Assembly (NCBI GenBank): GCA_963575745.1
Contig: CAUYUJ010000148.1
Span: 305,844 to 369,843 of the forward strand
DNA from: Prorocentrum cordatum
Lineage: Eukaryota; Sar; Dinophyceae; Prorocentrales; Prorocentraceae
Length of the DNA stretch: 64,000 nt
Direction: 5' to 3'
Of this stretch, positions 9,886 to 21,155 are shown in pieces. A program made the translations under genes and the position numbers. Under the pieces are notes generated by a model. That model did not search any database. It was not told the origin of the DNA and was given only the letters and a program-made list of their open reading frames with translations. The number at the start of each line of letters is the position of its first letter. Positions within the stretch are counted from its first letter, which is position 1.

Positions 9886-12800
9886 CAGGGGGACACAAAC
9901 AAATAGGCGCACTTTCCACGATGCCCAACATGTTTCCGCACACTTGGGATGTTTCTGGGTTCCCCTGCCTTTTCCCGTGTGCCCCTGTACTTTCTGAAGC
10001 AAGCATGCGTTTATTTTTGTCCATGCCACTTGCCCCCCAATGAGCTGAGCTATGTTGGCTTAGCAAACGCGGGCCCCACAAACAGTATTCCAGCAATCGA
10101 ACTTCGTGGTGCCATTTACGTGGCGCAATTTGTGTGGTGAAGGCGACGTTGACTTCATCGCGCGCGACAGCGTCCCATGCTGGTACAATCATGTACCCCA
10201 CCCGCGCGCAACTTGGTTTGCAAAACCCATGCGGTTTGGCGTTGGCTGCCAGCGTTGGCTGGTGCATCGGTGCCGCCGAGCTAGCACGTAGGCTCTGGTG
10301 TAGAACGACCAGCTAGCCTGGCGCGACCGACGCGGCCGCGGTGACTCTGACCGCCGGACACTCCCCAGCGCGTGTCGTGGGCGCGCTGACGCGTCACTGC
10401 GGAGCAGTGACTCAGGCGGGCGGGTCATCATGGCGACGTCGACAAAAGCAGACACACGATGATACTAGTAGTGATGCCCGTGACGATGATGACGAAAACG
10501 ACGGCAAGGGCAATGACTTCGCAAATGTTGATCACACCGATGACGACAATGCGGGTTTGAGGGGAATTTCAGCATGCGCGCGCGGTCGGCATCCGCGAGT
10601 GCGTCGCGTGGAACAATTTGACGGGGATCGTGCCTCCGCAGCACGCGAGCAAGAGCGTTCGAATAATATCGACACGCAAGCGCAAAAAGCCAGCTAGGTC
10701 GCCAGAACGCACGTTTATGACCTCGGAGTTTTCTGAAATTCCGGCACGCGCGCGCGACACCGCGCGCGTGCATGTTTTACCATGCGAGCAGGCGCCCCCC
10801 GGCTGAGGGGGGGAAGGGAGGGGCGGGGGGAAGACGAGAAGGAAAAGGAGGAGAAAGAGCACGCGCCGTGCAACGAATTATTATACCCAGCCGGGCCTGC
10901 AGCCGTGCCTCCAGGGCGGCGCGCACGGCGGCGCGCCAAACCTCCGCGCCGCCGCCAGCGCGCACAGCTGGCGTCAGCTTGGGCTCCAAAGGTGGTATGT
11001 CACTATAGGGGGGGTCGCAAGGCAAACGTTGAAACACAGATTCAGCAAATCTGCGCATGCGCGGTTTGGCGAAGACTGGCGGTATCAACGCGACGCGAAC
11101 GAGTGAACCCGAGAACTTGGCCTGAACGCACGCCGCGCACGACGACCCTGATAGCGCTGTTCTGCAACCGTCGTTTGTATTTTACGGTGTTGCACGGGCA
11201 CACGAAACACCGACCACATGAGCCTTAGCTGGCGTTCGCCTCGCCATCATGCGCCACCATATTCCTCCTTCCGCCGGTGCCCCACCCCCTTCGCTTCATC
11301 CTCCCGATGCCCATCCGATCCAACCTCCTTCACACCATGCCCCTCCGCCTCTTCATGATCATGTCCCATTCTACCACTGCGCGTCGTTCCTCCTCGCCTT
11401 CCTCCGCCCGACGCGCCCCCCCTCATCCGCGCCCCCGTCCCCCACGGCCGTGCGCAAGTCATCCCCCTCCCTTTCGCTCCCCCCCCCCTCCCGCTTTCCT
11501 CGGCCTCTTCATGATGCTGACGCTGGCTCTGCAGCCGCTCCTGGGCCCATTTCCTCCCCTCTCCTCCTCCCCCTTTTCATCCCCCAGCCCCGTCGTCACC
11601 CTTCTTTGGCATCCACAGCGCGTCATCCCGAGACGCCCGCGCCCCTTGCCCCAACAAACCACGCCCCCCCCCGTGACCAGCCGGGAGATCAGCGGAAACT
11701 CCCACCCAGTGGCAACTCCAGCGAATAGAGCGCTGCACACTTGGATACGCGAGCTGTGTATTTCGCCCGCGTGCAGCGCACCCCCCCCCTGGACGAGCCA
11801 AGAGAAACGCGATAGTCCCCGCCCAGTCACCACCGTCCGCGATGAACACATTCCGAATACACAGATGGGAGCACGATCTGTGCACGCAGATCGCACCATG
11901 TTTTCTGTGTAAACGGTTGACCCACACGCGCAAATACACGGTTGAAAACAAGACCTGTGTGCAAACATCACAAATTGCTGTATATTTCGAAATGGCACAA
12001 GCCCGCCACCTCGAAGGCACCCCTACTTTACCGAACCAGAACCGAAATCGACGTCCCCAGCGAGGGGGGGGGATGCGAATACTCACTTCCCTGGCCCAGG
12101 GGGGGGCCCGGGGACTGGAAGTACAGGCATCCCTGGCACAGGGCGGCCGCCGTGGAACGCAGCGCCAAAGCTGCCCTCAACGGCCCAACGAAATCCCCAA
12201 AGAGGGCCCCGAGGGACCCCCCAACAAGGCCCGACACACGTCCGACAACACGACAAATTCCACATGTCATGGACGTATGGGCAAACCTAGCTCGAAGCGT
12301 CGCCGTACACACCGATGCGGTGGCACGGTGGCGGACTTCGCCGCAGGCACCAGGAAGTTTACACGTTAGCGCTACGACTGTGTTTGGCGGCCCTTGCCGC
12401 CCGCGTTTGAAGTGCGCCCCGAAACTTTGCATTGGCGGCGCCCTGCCCTCTGATTGGCTGCTTCGCTGTGTTCGGACACCGGACGGGCGGTATATTTCGA
12501 AAACGAACGCGCGGCCCCATCATGTGCTTTCCTTGGACCAAGGAGGGACGACAAGGTGGGACGACGGATGGTGGAGCAGGGGCGCAAAAAGGAGGAACGA
12601 GGACTAGGGGGGGGGAGCAAAGGGGCGCTCCCCCGCCAGAGCCCGCGGACAGCAAAATGTCAGCGGCCCGCATTTTATACCAAATGCGTGCGATTCGGGT
12701 GGACGCGCTTTCTTCGGGCCATTTCATCCTTCACCCGTGCAAAACTCACACATTCTTCCACGCCGGCCTCGGTCGCTGCCCGGGTTCGTTGGCGCGGCGG

Positions 12801-13430
12801 GGGAGCTGGCGCCGCCCGCGCCGCTGGCGGGGGCCTGGCTCTCCGGGCGGCGCAGGGCCATGCCCAGCGGCGACGCACGCGCGGGCCTTCGGGCCCGCGG
12901 CTCTCGTGGTTGCCGCGCAAAGCCGCGCGCGTGTGCACTCCGTCATACATGCTAGAAAGGGGCTCCTGCAAACGGGCGAAGTTTGGTAGACGGCTTCGCG
13001 CGCATATCATTATTTGCCGAGGAATGAAGGGGAAGGTCGATACCGGTTTGGCTGCTAAAGTCAACCCGTCTGGTGAGGATGCGCGATACGGATGCAAGGG
13101 CCTTGGAACCACATGTCCATGCTTTTGGAGCGGGGCGCGGCCAACTGAAGTGGCCACGGATGCTTCGAAGGGGCAAGGATGCAAGGGTATCCTTGAAATT
13201 TTACCCATTCTTACTATGTAGGTTGACTGCATGGTACGAACTCAAAATTACAACGAACGATGATCCAAAATCCGCCGACCCTGTCGGCGTGCGTGAGGGG
13301 CTTCTCCGTTCGACTCGTCGTCTCCGTCGTCTCCGTCCTCACCATCCCAGGGCTCTCTTCCTCAAGCGCGCTATCCAAAGCGAAGTTAAACATCGTCGTA
13401 ATGGAGTCGAAGGAACCCCCTTTCCTTTGA
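9886..13430. other. mostly unique sequence, no supported gene
   Basis: This 3.5-kb stretch has fewer simple repeats than its surroundings. A + frame at 10341-10697 has an Asp/Asn-rich section (gatgatgacgaaaacgac) that may be a decayed trinucleotide tract. Frames at 11249-11912 are Pro/Ser-rich from pyrimidine-rich DNA. No domain, convincing splice series or known repeat family was recognised. An unrecognised small gene cannot be excluded. Confidence 0.4.
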
Positions 13431-13504
13431 TCCCTTCCCCGCAGAGGGGGGGGGGAAGGGGGGGGGGAGGGGGGAGGGGGGGGGGGGGGGCGGGGCAGAT
13501 ACGA

Positions 13505-13841
13505 CGCTCGCCCGGGCGCACTTTCCTCGAGCGGGCACGCACGGGATGCACTTCCTCCTCGTCCTCCTGGTCTCCTCCTCCTTTTCCTCCTCCTCTCCTC
13601 CTCCTCCTCCTGCTCCTCTCCTCCTTCTCCTCCTTCTCCTCCTCCTCCTCCTCCTCCCGCAGAGGCGTCCCGGGAGCGGGCCCCGAGTCAAAATACCACC
13701 CCCGTAGGGCGCATTTTCCTCGAGCGGGCACGCCCCAGATGCACTTCTTCCTCTTCCGGGAGCACGTCCCAAGTCAGAATATCACACTCCCGGGGCGCAC
13801 TTTTTTCGAGCGGGCACACAAAGGATGCACTTCCTCCTCCG

Positions 13842-13872
<31 letters not shown>

Positions 13873-13990
13873 CTCCTCCGCCTTCTCCTCCTCCTCCTCA
13901 TCATATTCCTCCTCCTCCTCCTCCTGCTCCTCCTCCTTTTCTCCTCCTCCTCCTCCTCCCCCTCCTCCTCCTCCTCCTCCGCTTCCTCCC
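13505..13990. repeat. CTC tracts with three copies of a cctcgagcgggcac unit
   Basis: Three copies of gggcgcactttcctcgagcg, followed by ggcacgc and gatgcacttcctcctc, start near 13514, 13708 and 13794. They are separated by CTC/TCC tracts (13550-13670 and 13828-13985). The open frames here follow from the tracts. Confidence 0.65.
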
Positions 13991-14089
13991 CCCACTCCTA
14001 GCCCTTTCGATCAGGGTCGGCGGCACCGGCCGTCAGGCCTCTCCAATCATGCTGCACATCCCCAGAGTGAGCGGATAACCTTTGGGTCG

Positions 14090-14365
14090 GCAAAGGGGCG
14101 GCGACGGAGCCCACGGAGCCGACAGACTGGCATCCAGGCCCAAACGACGGGCGGCGACGATGCGGTGACGGGGCGGCGACGGCGACCACGGAGCCGCCAG
14201 ACCAGCACCCAGGCCGAGACGACTTGCCGCGACGAGACGGTGAGCTGCGACGACGACCACGAAGCCGCTAGACCAGCACCCAGGCCCAGACGACGGGCGG
14301 CGACGAGGCGGCCACGGGGCTGCGACGGCGACCGCGGAGCCGCCAGACCAGCACCCAGGCTCAGT
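14090..14365. repeat. tandem repeat, unit about 73 bp, four copies
   Basis: The unit ggagccgccagaccagcacc, then caggcccagacgacgggcgg and cgacga, recurs with agaccagcaccc starting near 14199, 14269 and 14345, plus a diverged first copy near 14124. The period of about 70-76 bp is not a multiple of 3, so the open frames are incidental. Confidence 0.7.
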
Positions 14366-14395
14366 TCAGTTAGTTGGACAACGAAGTAAGAACCA

Positions 14396-14572
14396 CCAAG
14401 TGCAAACACCCTTTGGGGAATCACCGTTCGGAGGTCCCCGAGGATTGCTTGCACCGCTTGGACCGGCGCTGCTCCCTGGCGCGCGGAGCGCTGACCCCGG
14501 ACGCCTCCTTCTTGCGCCAGGTGGGTCTCCAGCGCCGATCCAGGGAATCCGCGCCGACCTCCGAAAATGAAC
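14396..14572. mobile_element. family A inverted-repeat element (copy A3)
   Basis: The left end ttcggaggtccccgaggatt (from 14430) and the right end gggaatccgcgccgacctcc then gaaaatgaac are inverted repeats with the family A signature. It lies directly beside family B element B1, which starts at 14573. Confidence 0.65.
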
Positions 14573-15457
14573 GTTCCCTACCTGGGCTCTGCCTAGAACG
14601 GTTCTTACTCTGTGTAAAGCGTAAAGCGCCCCGGGCAGTGTAAAGCGCCCCGGGCGGTTCCCCCAGGATCCGCCTCGCGGTTCCCCGCGTTGCTTATCTC
14701 ATTTTAGCTTAGCTTATTTCATCTTAGCTCAGCTTAGCTTAGCTTAGCCTAGCCCAATCTAGCTTAGCTTAGCTTAGCCTAGCTTATCTTAGCCTAACTG
14801 AGCTTAGCTTAGCTTAGCTTAGCTCAGCTCTTGTCTTAGCTTTGCGTAAATTAGCTTAGCTTAGCCTAGCTTAGCTTCGCATGCCTTAGCTTACCTTAGC
14901 TTAGCGCAGCGCAGCATAGCGCAGCACAGCATTAACACAGCATGTCATAGCATAGCATAGCATAGCCAAGCATAGCATAGCATATCATAGCTCAGCATCG
15001 CATAGCATAACTTAGCATAGCGCAGCATAGCATAGCATATCATACCATAGCATTGTTTAGCATAGCGCAGCGCAGCATAGCATGACATAACACATCATAG
15101 CATAACATAGCGCATAATAGCATAGCATGGTATAGTATAGCATAGTATAGCATAGCATAGCCTAGCGCAGCACAGCATATCACATGATAGCCTAGCATCG
15201 CATAGTATAGCGCAGCATAACATTGTATAGCATAGCGTAGCGCAGCATAGCATAGCATAGCATATCATAGCGCAGCATAGCATAGCATAACATAGCCTAG
15301 CATAACACAGAGCCGAGCGTACCCTAGCATAGGTGTAGATGTGGATGTAGAATGTCGATGTAGATGCAGGTGTAGATCTTAATGTAGCTGTCGGTGTAGA
15401 TGTAGATGTTGCTTTCCTAGATGCTCCAATTCCTAGGTAGGGTCGCACTGGGATAAT
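14573..15457 (+). mobile_element. family B element, satellite between conserved ends (copy B1)
   Basis: The left end ttccctacctgggctctgcc then tagaacggttcttactct, followed by cgccccgggcggttccccca, is matched in inverted orientation at 24559-24680. The right end gttgctttcctagatgctcc then aattcctaggtagggtcgca and ctgggataat is matched by 24087-24140. The two ends themselves share ccctacctagg in inverted orientation. Between them lie a ttagc pentanucleotide array (14695-14890), an atagc array (14930-15310) and a gtagatgt array (15330-15410). It ends about 18 bases from the TatD last exon, so it probably sits in an intron or just beyond the gene. Confidence 0.75.
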
Positions 15458-15475
15458 TTATATCATTGTTTGTTC

Positions 15476-15798
15476 CTCGAGATGAGCGGTATCTGCCCGG
15501 GGTGGTTGAAGGAGGTTCCGGTCGGGATCAGGTAGGGCCCGTCCGTCTCGAGCACCATCCTCTCAAGCGGAACCACCCGGACCATCCGCGCCCCGTCGCC
15601 ATCCTCACCCATTGACGCCGTGCCGGTAATCCCGAAGAAGAAGTTGGGGAACAGCTGCAGGACCTCCTCCACGAATTCGGAGGGGCCGTGGAACGAGTGA
15701 ATGTGGGCCTTCCAGTCCCTGGGCACCCACTTCCGCAGCAGCGCCAGCGCCTCGTCGGCCGCCTCGCGGATGTGGAGCACCAGGGGCAGTCGCCTCTC
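15476..15798 (-). CDS. TatD/TATDN2-like metal-dependent hydrolase, last recognised exon
   Basis: This exon encodes the C-terminal half of the TatD barrel: RRLPLVLHIREAADEALALL, then a WKAHIHSFHG segment, then VVPLERMVLETDGPYLIPTG. It supplies the second and third metal-ligand histidines (VLHIRE and HSFHG) and the conserved Asp of ETDGPY. TatD proteins are metal-dependent phosphodiesterases of the amidohydrolase-like fold, active as DNases in many organisms; the arrangement is closest to what I recall of vertebrate TATDN2. The acceptor is acccgcag before gagaggcg. Homology stops after PLISR at a ctcgag sequence shared with the copy at 9099, where a GA-type donor is possible. About 30 residues of the usual C-terminus are missing and were not found downstream, so a final exon may lie beyond element B1 or be lost. 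Confidence 0.8.
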
Positions 15799-15926
15799 CT
15801 GCGGGTCCCGAGCATGTGCACCACTACAACCACCTGCATTCCTCCTCCCTCTTCCCTCCTTTTCCTCTATTCTCTCGTGGGGGAGGGCGGGGGCGAGTGA
15901 GGTGGTGGTGTGGTATATTTTCTAGC

Positions 15927-15966
15927 CCCGTGTCTCCAGCGCCAGCTGGACCTGCCGCTCGAACAC
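15927..15966 (-). CDS. TatD/TATDN2-like hydrolase, small middle exon
   Basis: This 40-base exon encodes VFERQVQLALETR, matching the helix before the VLH metal-ligand strand (compare the VFERQLQLA pattern of TATDN2). Its acceptor is ttggag at the end of the intron that holds family A element A2. Its donor region reads acacggggctag; the exact junction is ambiguous by one or two bases and would be a non-GT (GC or GG) donor, as is common in dinoflagellates. It joins in frame to both neighbouring exons. Confidence 0.7.
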
Positions 15967-16157
15967 CTCCAAGGAACAGGCACAAGGCAACGCAGAGACG
16001 TTCGGAGATCCGCGCGGATGCCTGGGATCGTCGCTGTCGCCTCCAGGCGGCGACTCTGGCGTCGCCCCCGGCGCGGGGGGGTCCAGCGCCGATCCGAGAA
16101 ATCCGAGCGGAGCTCCAAAGGTAATGTTTATGCCGCTGTGTGTTCCTGACTACGTAC
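15967..16157 (-). mobile_element. intron filled by a family A element (copy A2, introner-like)
   Basis: The intron starts gtacgtagtc and is 191 bases long. Its central 161 bases (15981-16141) are an imperfect inverted repeat: one arm gcggcataaacattaccttt then ggagctccgctcgg, the other ttcggagatccgcgcggatg in opposite orientation. The inverted similarity continues almost to both splice sites (aggaacacaca near the donor, aggaacaggcaca inverted near the acceptor). The element is therefore nearly coextensive with the intron. Confidence 0.8.
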
Positions 16158-16472
16158 CTGCACTTGGGTGCTGCGATACTCTGGGTCCTCGGCCCAATGC
16201 TCCAATGAGAAATCTAACCCGAACTCGCCCCACGCGACGGCCTTCTCCCCAACCTCATCGAAGGCGGCGATGAGGCGCTCTTCCAAATTCTCCTCCTCGT
16301 ATAACCACGCATTCTTGGGGTGACAACCCAATGAGCAAAAAACACGCGGATGCGCGCGCACTACGCTCAAGCACTCATCGAGGGACTGTCCGTCGCAGCC
16401 TTGAGTGATGCAGCCCTCGAAACCACTGCCGCAAAAATCGCGGACGAACTCGTGGACGCCTGCCATCTCCAC
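16158..16472 (-). CDS. TatD/TATDN2-like metal-dependent hydrolase, first recognised exon
   Basis: The 315-base exon encodes 105 residues. These include GFEGCITQGCDG, VFCSLGCHPKNAWLY and AVAWGEFGLDF. The last carries the Glu metal ligand of the TatD family (G-E-x-G-L-D). The N-terminal HxH motif expected in the family is not in this exon, so at least one upstream exon is missing from the model; none was found just upstream. The acceptor is ccccgag before gtggagatgg, and the donor is gtgcag before gtacgta, a canonical GT site. With the next two exons it forms a continuous barrel region. The in-frame extension upstream of 16472 looks intronic. Confidence 0.85.
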
Positions 16473-18280
16473 CTCGGGGCCGGGAATGCAATGGATTGTC
16501 AGAGGATGGGGAAACAGAGCCGGTGGCCCTGCACACATCGAATGGGCATGGCGCATCCTCAGGTATGATGGCCGCGATGGGAGCGGAGCGAAGGGGTGAT
16601 TCTGTCGAAGTGAGGACACTAGCCCCTTCGCGGATGGCTCAAGGCCCCATGGAGAAACCCCAAACGAAGAACACTCCCAGGAGAAGAGCCCGACACGAAG
16701 AATGGTGGGCTACCCCTCAAAGGCTAGGGCTCTTGTTGACGCCCGTGCCAGCTGTGGCCGCGATGGGTTCGGAGCGGAGAGGTGCTCCCTAAACACCTGT
16801 CGACAGCGATGACAGGGCAGGTGGAGCGTCCATGGAGGGTCTTCAGACCTGCTGATTTGAAATCCGCCGGGCGCTACCACTCAAGGATGCAAAGCCCATG
16901 TGCTTTCGGATCATGACTCGGGCATCCGGCGACCCTCGGGGGCTGGGGAATGATATCGGCAGAGGATGGGCCTTGGACGGGAAGGCACCACGAAGAAGCA
17001 CCCTAGAAAAGGCACCTCACACTGATCATATGCGGCGACTGTGGTCAGGCGCGTAGAGAAGCCACGACTCGTCCTCCGACCTGGCGCGTGGCTTCCCAGA
17101 GGCCGTCAAAAGACGATGAGACGATTGGTGGTGCTGATCAGTCAGGCACATGTCGTGCACCACGGCGGGCGCATAGGCAAGACGATGTTTGCACGTCGGC
17201 ACGCTCGTCAAACATGTGAAACATGATACAGATCCACGTTCGGTTGCACTGACCAGCGAGAGGGGGGGAGGGGAGGAGAGGGGATGGGAGGACAGGGGAA
17301 GGGAGGGGCGCGAAGGACTAAAGCTGACGCATTTCGGATGCCCATTGTTGGCGCGGACGTCTTCTCTAGCAGTGGTGCCAGCGAGTCGAAAAGGACATTC
17401 CGTGGTTAGACCTACGACTCGGTACGAATCGACGACGTGCCAGCTGGCGGCGACAAGGCAGATGACGCTCAAACCCATCACGACCCACGTGTCCGCCGTC
17501 ACAACCTCCTTGTTCTCCCCCGCCTCCTCCTCCTCCTGCTCCCCCTCCTTCTCATCCTCCTCCTCCTCCTCTCCTTCTCCTCCTCATGCTCCCCCTCCTT
17601 CTGTCGCTCCTCATCCTGCTCATCGTGGCGCCATTTTCTCCTCCACTCCCCCTCCAATACTCCTCGTGATCCCCCACTCCTCCTCCTCTTCTCCTCCCCC
17701 TTCCTGACCTTCCTCATCGTCCTCCTTCTCTTCTTTTTCTGTCTCTTCCTCCTCCTCCTCCTCCCCCCCGCTAGCTGCGGAGATCCCCAGAGGCCACCCC
17801 AAAGTCCCAGCACGGGGGCCCCCGTCGGGAGGACCCCTGGAAAGCCCTCCAGGGAGGCCAGAGGAGGTGCCACTCGAGCCCAAAACCCTCGCCCGCCCGA
17901 ACAGGCCAGACCGCCCCCACTCCTCGCCCCCCCCCCCCCCCCCCCGGACTGAGCCGCCGCGTCCCGCTGATTCCCCACCTGTCGCCCGCTTACCCTCCTT
18001 CTCCTCCTCTTTCCTCTCCTCCAACCTTTTTCTCTTTACAGATAACTCCTCACTGTCGCACCCCCTGATGTGTCATTAAGGCGGGCTGGGCGTTCCGCCT
18101 GAGACTTCCCCTCCGCGTATGACCCCGAAGCTTGGGACGTGCAACAATGTTACGGATGGAAAGCTGGCCGTTCAAAACATGTGGCTCTCGTCTTGGCACC
18201 ACGCACAACGGGTCGACCGCGGCAGGATGCTCAAAGGCGCCGTGCATGCATCGGGCCGAATCGGATCAGTGGAAACGAAT
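16473..18280. other. no supported gene; TCC tract
   Basis: A ggccgcgatggg segment appears at about 16569 and again at 16757, suggesting a diverged 187-bp duplication. A minus frame starting near 17502 begins with a hydrophobic stretch (TWVVMGLSVICLVAASW) but then enters simple sequence, so it is not called. TCC/CTC tracts fill 17520-17765. Confidence 0.45.
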
Positions 18281-18452
18281 TGGCGGCGCGCACAAGGAGA
18301 GTGGAGGGAGGGGGGAGGGCTTCTTAGGAGGCTGCTTCTTAGACGGCGACGGCCTTGCATCTAGAGAGAAAGCCCGCGCCCTCTAAGAAGCAGGGGTGCT
18401 TCTAAGAAGCCCTCCCCCCTCACCCCCCAATCCCCCTCTGCGCGTGGCTGAA
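18281..18452. mobile_element. MITE-like element, CTTCTAAGAAGC type (family H, copy 1)
   Basis: It begins cgcgcacaaggagagtggag and ends ccccctctgcgcgtggctga, with gggcttcttaggaggctgct and tgcttctaagaagccctccc as internal inverted arms. Two further copies lie at 51680-51785 and 52827-52948. Confidence 0.6.
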
Positions 18453-18543
18453 ACGAAATGAAACCGAATCGGATTGAGTCGCCCGGAATCGATACGGAAT
18501 CGGATCGATCGGATCAAGATGTACCCTGGAGGAGGAGGAGGAG

Positions 18544-18575
<32 letters not shown>

Positions 18576-20166
18576 GGAGTAGAGGCAAGAGGAGGAGAAG
18601 GGAGGAGTAGTACCCTGGATGGGGGGGGCATGCAGAGCGGGCAGCACAGACTCCATCGGCTGCGCTGTCGCAGGGGGGCGCCAGGGGCAAGCAGTTCCCA
18701 CGCGCGGCTTCTCCTCCTGGAGGGGGCGAGGAGGGCGAGGAGGACGACGAGGAGAAGGAGCTCATCGGGAGCGAGTGACAACAGCGAGAACGAGGAAGGG
18801 CGCCAGCACGAGCAGGATGAGAAGCAGCAGTCATGTGGAGGGCAGCAGGGCGAGGGAGAACAGGAGGAGGGAGAGGAGGGAGAGGAGGACGAGGAGGGCG
18901 CTCTCCTCCTCGTCCCCCTCGTCGCCCCCCTCCTCGCGCCGCCCCCCCCCGCTGGGGGCCGCCATGTCCCAGGTCTGGCGGCCGAAGCCGAGCTGCGCGG
19001 CGGCGCGGCGCTCCTCGGGGGGGTGGGCTCTGAAAGCAAACCAGACACGGAGGGGGGGGGGGGCATTTGATGTTTGTCACTTCGAGCGCGAACGCGTGCA
19101 TACATGCACTCCACGCTGACCAAACAGCGCTTGCACTTCGCCCGCGGCGCACCCAGGACCCTTAGATAAGGAATCCAGAGTCTGGCAACCTGTGGAAATC
19201 CGATAGTGGATCGGCCATGGATATCACCGCCGCCCTCATCGGACAAAGAATCCTCCAGGGTCTGCAGCCTCCTGGGCACATTCCTTAGCGCACGAGCCCA
19301 CCGTAACATTCACAGGCGAAGGCACGTCACAATCCAAGGCGAAGGCAGGATGTGGGCACCTCACGAGGACTATCGGGTAAGAAGGCATGCTGGGGACAAG
19401 CCAACACCGAAGATCTAACACGAAGACAGGATGAGGAGTGGGATTGATCGTCAGCGACGGAGGCACGATCAGGATGCATCGGGTAAGCATGGATCGAGAA
19501 TCTCTGAGACCCGGCGGCTCTTGGTGGAGGCTGCTATTGCGGTGCATTGCGTATCGTCCTACATGCCTCCAGGAGGCCTGCTCAGATCTGCTCCGAGGCG
19601 GCACCAACTGACCACGGAGGTTCCCAAGAAGTCCCCCAACAGGTCCCCGAAGAGAGGCCACGAGTCTCCCAAGAGAGCCCCAAGAAGGGCTCCAGAGCGA
19701 CGCCGTCGCCGTCGCCGTCGTCCTCCTTCGGGGTCGGCGGCACTGGCCGTAGGGCCTTCGCAAGATAGTTCGAGAACCTCTGAGACCCGGCGGCTCTTGG
19801 TGGAAGGGGAAGAAAGGTCGGGCCCCTGACGGGAAATTAGCGAACCCGCCCGCGCATTTCGCTGGCTTTCCCGCCGCCTCCCAGCGCGCCCCAGGGCGCC
19901 CGCGTGTCGAGGAAGGCTCCCGTCGGCGGCCCGCTGCGTGCAGCAACTGTCGTGACCGCCCCTCTCTGCAAAGTCCCCCCTGGTCGTCCGCCCCGGGAGG
20001 GGATGGGCGAGGGGGGGCGGGAGCATCGGCTACACGCAAGAGGAATGGCCCCAGACAACAGAGCGACCGTGGCGCGGCTTCCGAGGAGGCGCCGGGGAGG
20101 CCAAACTCAAGCGCGCAATCCGCTGCCATCGCATTTCGTTCAGCCATCGGAGAGCACTCGTCCAAG
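18453..20166. other. no supported gene; GGA tract and a short duplicated segment
   Basis: A GGA tract lies at 18525-18600. The segment tctctgagacccggcggctc then ttggtgga at about 19500-19531 recurs at 19773-19804, and a shorter version is at 8252. The long frames at 18383-19309 (-) follow purine/pyrimidine asymmetry. Confidence 0.45.
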
Positions 20167-20436
20167 GCCGCGCTAACGGCGATGTTGGTGAACGGCGATG
20201 TTGGGAATATGGCTTTTGTGACACCGAGCTCACGCAGAACAGGCTATAGGAAATCACGAAACACCGTTTCCTGCATTTCAGCAGATGTGCGAATGTATCG
20301 AACGAAAACGGCACAGCGAGTTGTAGGAAAACACGAACCACGCGTTCCTACAATTGGTTCGGCCACGAACCACGCCTTCCTACAATTGGTTATCCTACAC
20401 CGCCGTTAACTAACACACCGTTAGCGCGTCTACGGC
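20167..20436. mobile_element. MITE-like element, CGCGCTAACGG type (family E, copy 1)
   Basis: The left end gccgcgctaacggcgatgtt is inverted at the right end acaccgttagcgcgtctacg. Internal words cttttgtgacaccgagctca, ggaaatcacgaaacaccgtt and gaacgaaaacggcacagcga are shared with copy 2 at 48669-48865. It has a local duplication of cacgaaccacgc near 20333 and 20366 that copy 2 lacks. Confidence 0.65.
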
Positions 20437-20997
20437 TTGTGAGCTCGCACCAAAAGTCACTCCGACAAAGGGTCAATCGTCGCGTAGCCTTTCCCTCTCG
20501 GGCAAGGTCCGCCCAGGACCGCCGCCTGGCCTGAAGCCCTCCCACAGGGCGTCATGGGGCCAGGCGTCGTCTGGCCCTGGCGGCGACGGCCCCATGGAGA
20601 TCACCCCCGAACAAAAAAACAAAAACATCACGAGCACCTGTTAAACTAGACCACCCTCTTCACGCACCCCCCCCCCTCGCGCAACCCTCGGTTCAATCCC
20701 CCACCCCATCCCTTGCGCAAGGGGGGGGGAGTTCGGCCTTACCCGCTCCCCCGCGGCGCCAATCGTAGTCGTCGTTGTGTGCAGGCCCGCCCTTGCGCGA
20801 AAAAGGGGGGAATTGAACCATTCCTTTGCCTGCTTTTCAGTTGCGGGGGGAAGAAGGGCCTCAATTTCCTGTCGTCCGGAAAATCTGGGGGGGTGGGGGG
20901 AGGGGCAGACTGAGACCCCAACCCCATCAAGCGATCACCGAACGCAGCCTTTCGCAGAACACCCTCCTCGTCCTCTTCCTCCCTCCTCCTTCTTGGG
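20437..20997. other. no gene seen
   Basis: Unique-looking GC-rich sequence. The segment 20580-20645 is A-rich (gaacaaaaaaacaaaaacat). No domain or repeat was recognised. Confidence 0.4.
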
Positions 20998-21155
20998 AAA
21001 ACCAAACAGGATCTCCATACTGCGACTCCCGGGACCTCTCCCAGAGTGCCTTCCGACGAGAGTTTCGAGGTGCATCCAGCCGGTGCGACGAGGGCCTCCC
21101 AGACGCCCACAAAGGCGAAAACGGGGCGAGTGTCGCGGTATCTGTACCTCTCCCT
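20998..21155. mobile_element. MITE-like element (family F, copy 2)
   Basis: It contains ggatctccatactgcgactc, gagtttcgaggtgcatccag, cgacgagggcctcccagacg and gtcgcggtatctgtacctc in the same order as copies 1, 3 and 4. The ends are imperfect inverted repeats. Confidence 0.55.

Noticed and set aside
15040-15448. Minus-strand frames rich in Tyr, Cys, Ala and Met
   Set aside because: They are translations of the AGCAT pentanucleotide array inside family B element B1.
17026-17502. A minus-strand frame with a signal-anchor-like hydrophobic start
   Set aside because: After about 30 residues it enters purine/pyrimidine-rich sequence. No homology or splice support was seen.
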